Below are positions 57,060 to 64,000 of a DNA stretch of 64,000 nucleotides, in pieces. The stretch comes from Eustoma russellianum. Taxonomy: Eukaryota; Streptophyta; Magnoliopsida; Gentianales; Gentianaceae. Under the pieces are notes generated by a model. That model did no database searches and was not told the DNA's origin. It saw only the letters and a program-made list of their open reading frames with translations. Position numbers and translations under genes: made by a program. The DNA is taken from positions 27,264,687 to 27,328,686 of the forward strand of contig AP025048.1 in assembly GCA_036186865.1 (NCBI GenBank), read 5' to 3'. Position 1 is the stretch's first letter. Each line of letters starts with the position of its first letter.

Positions 57060-57764
57060 GTAAATTATCCCGTCAAAATATAATTTATGGTTAATTTAAA
57101 TGAAAAATTATTTTTTATCATTTAGTGCAAAAGTATATGTAATGTAAGGTCTACGAGAAGAACTAGATAGCTTTTAGGCTGAAACATAATTGTGATTATC
57201 CCTAATTTTAAAGGTTCCCTTGGTATTAGCGTTCTTTTCAATCACATGAATACGATGCGATTAATTATAAATATAGATTGTACACAGTGGTTGTGTATTA
57301 TTTTAAATCTTTGTACCGTGATTTTAATCACATGTTTGTCTTTTATAGTTTTTCACTATTGTAAGTGAATATTGATTGTTTTTGTTATGACAAAAAATAT
57401 AACAGAGAAAACAAGGAGTTAAAATTTGATTAGATAATATATTTTAATTAGATTGATATTTAAAAATCAACAAACAAAATGCAAAGTGTATCTATATACA
57501 TACATACACATGTGTGTGTATTTATGCACACACATATATGTGTCTACACATGTATAAAAACATATATATACACACATATATATATATATATTTACATATT
57601 TATTTACTTATTCATATAGATATATATAGACACACACATAGAATTAGAGATGTTATGTCCCTTGCTCAATCCATCTCTTGTCAAACTTGTCAAAATCATG
57701 TCATACATATTAGTTTCTTTCCACATAATGTATTACTTTAATACATGACATGATCTCAGGTAAT
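57060..57764. other. AT-rich upstream DNA with CA/TA microsatellites
   Basis: Alternating CA, TA and CATA runs fill 57490-57640. Nothing else is recognised. Open frames here are low-complexity products. Confidence 0.7.
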
Positions 57765-57960
57765 ATAATAATACACAATACATATCTAGTATATTCCAAC
57801 GACATCAAAAACTATCACTAGGGTCTGAGGAGGGTGAGCGACAGTCAAACAATACCTCCATCCCAAAAGATAAAGAATTTGCTTCCAATGAGGTCACCGG
57901 CTCTATTCAGATAATGCGATAATAGATGCGCTAGAAGATCTCCTCGAAATAGTTCAAAAA
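57765..57960 (-). mobile_element. tRNA-type SINE (minus strand)
   Basis: On the minus strand the order is GAGCCGGTGACCTCATTGGA, GGGATGGAGGTATTGTTTGA, CTCACCCTCCTCAGACCCTA and GGAATATACTAGATATG, matching the SINE at 39470 and 51562. Confidence 0.75.
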
Positions 57961-58600
57961 TGTCTTAATACATGTTTATAACTGAAATGAAATATATAAA
58001 TGAAGGAGGATTTTATATTTTTTATTCAAACACTTGGCAGACTAAACTAGAATAACTCATCACATTGAAATAATAGAACAGTTTTTTTCCCATACTCTTT
58101 TTAATAGCACAACAAAAAGTGTATTGATTTATGAATTCTTAAAAATAATTTAAATAACAAAAGAAGTGTAGAAGTTGGTTCTACAAAGAATAGAAAACAG
58201 TAAAAACTTATATGTAAAAATATGTCATTAATCTTGATGAGTCAATACCCATAAGGATACTAACAGGGCGATCATTTTAAATACGAAATGGTTATAGATT
58301 TGGTCTTGTGACCAAATATTTTGTTCAGTCATAATGGACTGGACTTTGAGTAATACTAGTGGTTGTCTTGTCCTCTCAGTAGAGTTGTATTGGAGAATTA
58401 TTGAAGATTTTAATCTCATTCACTCCAGTTGCCTCCACAGCAAATTCCTTCACATACAACATGCATGTGGCCAGGCTTTAAACTTTGCCTTTGAGCTACT
58501 CATTACAACACTTGATGCTGTTGTTGATTTTTCCCATAGTCTTAATATTTATTTCTCTTAGTCATATAATATTGGAGTACGAATATTTTGATTAATTTAA
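57961..58600. other. Intergenic DNA, nothing recognised
   Basis: AT-rich DNA without a domain-bearing frame or LTR ends. Confidence 0.5.
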
Positions 58601-58639
58601 AAGATTGGTATGTTTAAAAAAGAATAGAAAACATTGATT

Positions 58640-58934
58640 CAAACTTCAAATGTTTAAAACATATGACATAGATCTCTAAACATATATTAATTACGTCGAT
58701 CTCTACATCGATTGTTCTACGTATATGTAGATCTCTAAAACATAGATATAGATGGATCTGTGGAAGTTTTTCTCAAAATTGGAAACACACCGATCTTTAC
58801 GTCGATCGATCTATGTTCCAAGTGAAAATGGAACATTGATCTCTGAACAGTGACATTGATCGATCAACGTATACATTGTCTCTAAAATAGAGATCTTGAT
58901 TGATCGACGTCTACATTTTTAAAATTGAAAGTAC
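58640..58934 (+). mobile_element. X-like LTR remnant, left part
   Basis: A worn series of ATCGAT palindromes and GATCTCTAAA half-sites (58676-58920) resembles the X array in reverse. It ends at AGTAC (58930-58934), the left TSD of the solo LTR. Confidence 0.6.
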
Positions 58935-61486
58935 TGTTGAGAAATATGTTTGGATAATTTTCATAATTTTCAAAGTCATGATTTTAAGTGGTGAATACTT
59001 AAAAATGTCACACATGGTGTTATATGTGTAAAAGTTGAAAAAGTTGACATCGATCTCTCAGGTTGTTGCACATCGATCGATGTCTAGGGTTTTTAGAAAT
59101 AATTTTCTAAGATGTGTTAAAATGATTGTTTTCATTTGTACATGATTTATGCATGTTCATTATGTGATTATTATGTGGTTTTGGTGATTATTTTTGTCTT
59201 GTGACTAACGTGCCTTGGAAGTTTCTACAACTTACCAAAAAGGGCAAAATTGGTATTTTGAGTTTTGTAGAAACATGATATGATGAAAATATTTCAAGGA
59301 TGTATTCTTATCCTATTTATCATGATAAAGGTGATATCATGAGTATTTATGACCATCCGGGTCATTTCTGGAGTTTTCTTACACCAGGGGTATTTTGGTC
59401 ATTTCATCCCCAAGGGTATTTTTGGTATTTTCACTCAAGGAATCTCTTGAGCATATTATTATATTCATTCTGGAGCTGTGTTATTATTATTTTGAAGATA
59501 ATATGGTGATCATATATCTTATTCTCTCAACCGATGATATTATTGACTATAGCTGGATATGTGACGATTTGAGATGTCACATTCTATTTTTTCTCGAAGA
59601 CCCTCTTATATATGTTATAAGAGAACATTTATCATCATTATTCAGAGATATTAAAGGTGTCAAAGGTGTGGAAATGATCTCAACATATTAGAAGAAATAT
59701 TGGGAAATTTCGGTGTTACACGTTGGCATAATCTTGTCAAATTGTTATCTATTTATTTCTTCTTCAAAAATATGAGTTGCTACACATATATATATGTTGA
59801 AAAACGTGCATGGACAGTTGGGAATGATACATTATTCATTTTATGAGTTGGAGACAAGTGGACCAACCAAAAAGGAGCTAGTTGGCAAAATTGCCAACTT
59901 GGAATTTACTAAAAATAGCCAACGGCTATATTGTTTTATTGGTGAAATTTCAGCAGATTTTTGAAGTCAAATGAAGACTTCACATGTCCTATTATGGTGC
60001 TTGAAGTTGGGGATAATTTGGTGGTATTATCCTTTCTTATTTTATTAAAGAAAATCAAAATATATTTTTGGTAAAAGTCAAAGTAGTCAACGGCTACATC
60101 ATGGCTGAATTTGGAGTTGAATTTCATTTGAATTTTTCAAAGTCTACATGCCTATTATCTTGCCAAAAAGTTGAGAAGATGATGGAGTTGTTATGGTGCT
60201 ATTATCTTCACATTTTCAAGATAATTCCAAGTCATTTTTTAGTTGAAAATTTCAGCCACATAAAGTTGCCAAGGTGGACCAATCATTGTGTTTTATTTTG
60301 CCAAGTGTACAAAGCCAACCAATGATGAGAAGACATTTGGAGTTGATGATGAAGATGATGACACATTGGCATTCTTATCTTCAAGGCTCATTTCACACTA
60401 TAAATAGAGGCAATGGTGAAGAAGATGAAACACACTTGAAGCTCACAAGCATTCTATAGCTTTCATATTCATCTTCTTGTTCTTGTTGTTGTATTTTGTT
60501 GTAGCAAAGTTGTTCTTGATATTTTGGTGAGCTACAAGCCTCTTGAGCTTCATTTGTAAGATTGATTAGCCATCTTTATAAGGCTACATCAATAGGTGTT
60601 GGAGGTATTGCAACTAAGTGTTGCTTAGAAGGTGATTATCCAAGTCTTGAGTAGGGTTGGTGTATAACCCAAGGATCAAGCTTGGCTCTTGTTGTAAGGT
60701 GTTCATTTCATAGTGAAATCCAAGGAAAGGTGTTCCTTGGGACTGGAGTAGGTCACATTGACCGAACCAGGATAAATCCTCGGTGTTCTTCTCTTGTTTC
60801 TTTATTTCTGTTTTCTGCCCGTTTTTGACTGCAGTTTTCACCCAACTTCACACAATTTGAAAAATAGCTAAACATTTGCAAAATTCGTGATTTTTGGTGG
60901 AGTTATACTTCAGACTGTTAGCTTTCATTTGCAACAAGAATCACTTGATTTAAACAAGTAAAAGTTAGTCTTTCAGTCTTTGCAAGATAACTGCTCCAAT
61001 CTGGCTGCAATCTGACCAGTTTTGAGAAAAGTTAAATTCTGTATTTTTCAAGAATTTTTTGAGGTCAGGGCCTTTTGGAAACTTCATCTACACATCCTAA
61101 GGAGTGTTTTGATATAAAGATCAACCTTTTTGGTTGAGTATTCAAAGAGAAACACTATTTGCAAAATCAGCAACATTCTGTCCAATTCTGTCCAGATTGA
61201 CCATCTAAATCTTTTAATTTGTTTGAAGGGTCAAACGATCTTATTTTTGTCTGATTTTTGGACAGAGTCTTGTTAACTCATTGAAGTTCAATTCTGAAAA
61301 GTTTCATAATTTTTGGAGTTGTGTACAATTATTTGTGAATTTTTGAAAAACGGGTTCTGAATCTGAGTTGGTCTCAGATTCTGTTTTCAAGAGGATTTTA
61401 ACAAAGGGTTGTAGTGTAATTTCCGCTAACCACTATTCACCCCCCCCCCCCTCTAGTGGTGTTCATTGCAGGTGCACGGTCCAACA
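58935..61486 (+). mobile_element. Solo LTR of the element-A SIRE family (2552 bp)
   Basis: It starts TGTTGAGAAATATG and ends GTGCACGGTCCAACA, with the TSD AGTAC at 58930-58934 and 61487-61491. It is the reverse complement of 6479-9055 over its whole length. It has the TATA box (60399-60406), the 8-bp stem (60720-60740), and a C run lengthened to 12 (61440-61451). Most of the ATCG module is missing (59045-59085 only). Loss of the internal region and one LTR is explained by recombination between LTRs. Confidence 0.95.
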
Positions 61487-61491
61487 AGTAC

Positions 61492-62485
61492 CATGTCAGA
61501 CATTAATCTTTGACGTGGCGTGATCAAGCCATTTCATGAAAAATGTCACAAAATAGAAAAATAACATCGAACTCTAAACTGAGTACATCAATTAATCCAT
61601 GAATATATCGATCGATCAGTGTATACATTGATCTCTAAATTGATATACATTGATTGATCAGTATATACATTGATCTCTAAACTGATAGACATCGTCCGAT
61701 CGACATCATGCTAAATTCAAATTCTTGACATCATGCTAAATTCAAATTCTTATAGTCGTTGCAAACATATCTATTGCAGATTTAAAATGTTTTCTGCCTC
61801 CGATCTTTTTCAAATTGATTGTAAATTTATTACCAATGTGTCTAATGCCATTTTAACCATTGTACACCTATCTAAGCTCTTCTAGGTGGCTATTATTCAA
61901 CAAATTGAGAAGTATGGTGGTTGAAGATAATAGTGTGTGAGACATTGGAGAAGACTTCAAAACAAAAAGCAATCCCCTCTATAGATAAAAGAAGCACAAA
62001 GGAGGCAATTATACACTTTCAACCTCTTCAAACTCTATCTTCTTTTCATCTCAAAGGCTCTCAAGTAGGAAAGTGTTTAAAACTCATTAAGGTGTTGTTG
62101 CTTGTTTTCCATTGTTGTATTGTGAGAATATTTAAGTCTAACACAAGAGGAATAAAACATATTTGATCTTTTGCTTATGACTTAGACTTGCTTTAAAAGA
62201 GTCACTCTACTTCTTTCTAAACTCATTTGGTGAAAGTTCTTAACTAAAACTTTATTGAAGTTGTAAATAAGTAAGCAGAAAAGCTCTAAAACTCTTACTT
62301 GTAGCTGTTTTAGTAGTTGTTATTGCACAAGTTGTTGTAGCTGCTGTTGTTGCATAAAGTCTTGTTGCAATAGTTGTTGTGCTAGTTATTGTTGTACTTC
62401 TTGTTCGTCGTTGAAGATAATGAGTAAGTTGTTAAATTTCACTTTGAGAACAAAGTGGTAGTGTGATAAAATAAAAAAATTTGAA
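61492..62485 (+). mobile_element. X-like LTR remnant, right part
   Basis: It continues the array (61600-61710, ATCGATCGATCAGTG-type sites). Then comes a leader whose TTG-rich part (62290-62480) matches, in reverse, 9056-9260 of X. The strongest match is AACAAAGTGGTAGTG against AACAAAGGGTAGTG. No coding part follows. Confidence 0.6.
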
Positions 62486-63220
62486 CCACTCTGAATTATG
62501 TCTCTAATTCATTATTTCTCATCTTTCTCTTTTTTATTTTGCTAAGTATTGTGAGTTGATAGAAGCTAAATTGAGATAGCTCAAAAATTGTTCAACATTC
62601 CATTTGGCTCTTCTACTATGCTCGTTACAGACCCAACAAGTACTTGGTGCAAACATAAGTACAATATTTTGAAGTTGGCCTTATGTCAACCGAAGAACTT
62701 ACCCAATTTGCGTTCTATATCTTTGAGAATTTCTTTCTTAAAGAGCAACGGTATTCCTAGATCATTTCTTAAAATAAATTTAAATTTGATGACTGCCTCG
62801 AATTGTCTTAGGTGAGTGTTGCAAATTGTGTAACGGCCCAAAAATATTTGGGTTGTTAATTAGTTGCGAGTTAAGAAATGTGGGGAAATAAGAAAAGAAA
62901 ATCGTTTATAAAGTTACGTAGCGAGAAAATGTAGTAAATAAACAAAACAATTATTTTCTTGTTCATCAAGGTAACGTTTATGTGTGTACTAAGAAATAAT
63001 AATCAATAATGATACGAATTGTCATAAGCTAAGTGAATGTTAATGAGTTACATTCAAATGTCTCTTAGGTTACCATGAACAAGATGTCAATAAATATATA
63101 GACGAGTTTATGTACTGGTCACTAATATTACTATGGATTAATCTTTTTTTTGCTCTCTATTTGTATTTACTAAATTCTTTCACTAACATACTAATACACT
63201 ATATCTCTATTACTGCGACA
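62486..63220. other. Intergenic DNA; LTR-like start at 62829
   Basis: TGTAACGGCCCAAAAA at 62829 resembles the first bases of a gypsy LTR, but no matching end was found. No gene is recognised. Confidence 0.35.
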
Positions 63221-63375
63221 TCTATGCAGTTACATATAGAGATGGAGCTTTTATTGGAAACAAACTCTCTATCCTTTGAGATGAATGTATTGTTTGTCTG
63301 ACTCTCACCCTTCCGAGACCCTAACGATAGATTTTATTGTCGTTAGGATATACTATGATGTTGGTGGTGGTTCTT
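63221..63375 (+). mobile_element. tRNA-type SINE
   Basis: ATTGGAAACAAACTCTCTAT, GTATTGTTTGTCTGACTCTC, TTCCGAGACCCTAACGATAG and TTAGGATATACTATGATGTT follow the consensus of the other copies; the tail is worn (TTGGTGGTGG). Confidence 0.65.
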
Positions 63376-63511
63376 TTAAGTTAAAGGCTACCATTGGGCT
63401 ATATAGCTGTCTCACATGGTTCGCCTGATCGGCCGCTTTCCATTCTTATTTTTCCGTATTTTGCCCTTTCCAAATCTATTGCTTGAAAAAAAAGGAATCG
63501 GGTTGTATATA

Positions 63512-64000
63512 TGTTACACCCCTAAAAATTTCGTTACATCGATACGTATTAAATATTTTACTTAGTTAGTTATAAATTTTGCGCGTGCATTAAAACATAC
63601 GCAATATCGATATGCGACGAAATTCGTTAACAAACGCTATGATTTCGTGATAATAATTAAAACAAAAGTAATATGTAACAACTTAAATATTAGGATAAAT
63701 TAAATCAAAACAAAACACATGACACAAGTAATTAGGGTATTTAAATAAAAGGAAAAAGAAAGCAAGACATGACTAGATATTTTGTACAAAACAAAAAAAT
63801 CATATAATATATACCTAAAGGTATATAGGGAGGATAAATACGGGAAAAGGAAGAAGAAATTGTAGTTAGATTAATACCCTACAAAACACCAATGGTAGAA
63901 AATTGTGTAGAAACCAAATGATAAAATTCCGTCCCATTCTACTTACTCTCACTACCATTTAGGCGTCCGCTTAATCAAGGAAGGAGACAATATTTTGTCT
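63512..64000 (+). mobile_element. Probable start of a gypsy-type LTR, cut by window end
   Basis: TGTTACACCCCTAAAAATTT is a common start of gypsy LTRs, and it is followed by AT-rich, gene-free DNA. The other end is outside the window. Confidence 0.4.

Noticed and set aside
57514..57741. 75-residue open frame rich in Tyr, Ile and His
   Set aside because: It is a translation of the CA/TA microsatellite.

Overview
The window is nuclear DNA of a flowering plant, most likely a eudicot. The evidence is one intron-containing hnRNP-type RNA-binding protein gene of plant type, Ty1/copia (SIRE-type) and Ty3/gypsy (chromodomain, Tekay/Del-type) LTR retrotransposons primed by initiator tRNA-Met, an L1-type LINE with the plant DUF4283/zinc-knuckle ORF1, and tRNA-type SINEs. 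I cannot name the species. About 85% of the window is transposable elements, many nested inside one another with intact target-site duplications (TSDs).

Left part, 1-14410: a SIRE-type copia element on the minus strand (1-9055, left LTR cut by the window edge) lies in an older LTR called X here (9056-10261). X abuts a decayed, 5'-truncated copia element on the plus strand (10262-14288).

Middle part, 14411-37138: a full-length L1-type LINE on the minus strand with a 15-bp TSD. It is split by a gypsy element, D (19137-36278, TSD TTTCC). The 3' LTR of D is itself split by a 7.3-kb composite insertion (26998-34331, TSD TTTTG), made of a 408-bp TRIM element joined to a non-autonomous SIRE derivative (family B). 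The order of insertion is therefore LINE, then D, then TRIM-B.

Right-middle part, 39470-51640: a SINE is split by a gypsy-type solo LTR (LTR1). LTR1 is interrupted by a second related solo LTR (LTR2, 41101-43500) and by a complete family-B element (43548-50837, TSD GATCA, two near-identical LTRs of about 3.05 kb).

Right part: the only apparently intact host gene is a six-exon hnRNP A/B-like gene on the minus strand (CDS 54359-56879) with a telo-box and TATA box upstream. Beyond it are AT-rich DNA, SINEs, and a 2552-bp solo LTR of the same SIRE family as the left element (58935-61486, TSD AGTAC), inserted in an X-like LTR remnant. The starts of two further LTR-like sequences lie near the right edge.

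The most interesting signals are in LTR DNA, not in proteins. (1) A cassette of about 74 bp, built on an ATCG-repeat palindrome, is shared in syntax and spacer sequence by copia-type and gypsy-type LTRs. (2) The D LTR holds four exact 59-bp tandem units, each an 8-bp stem, with compensatory substitutions between units, preceded by a UUCG-loop hairpin. (3) The TRIM-B composite moved as one unit and has mosaic LTRs. (4) D carries two short intron-like interruptions that restore its polyprotein frame when removed.
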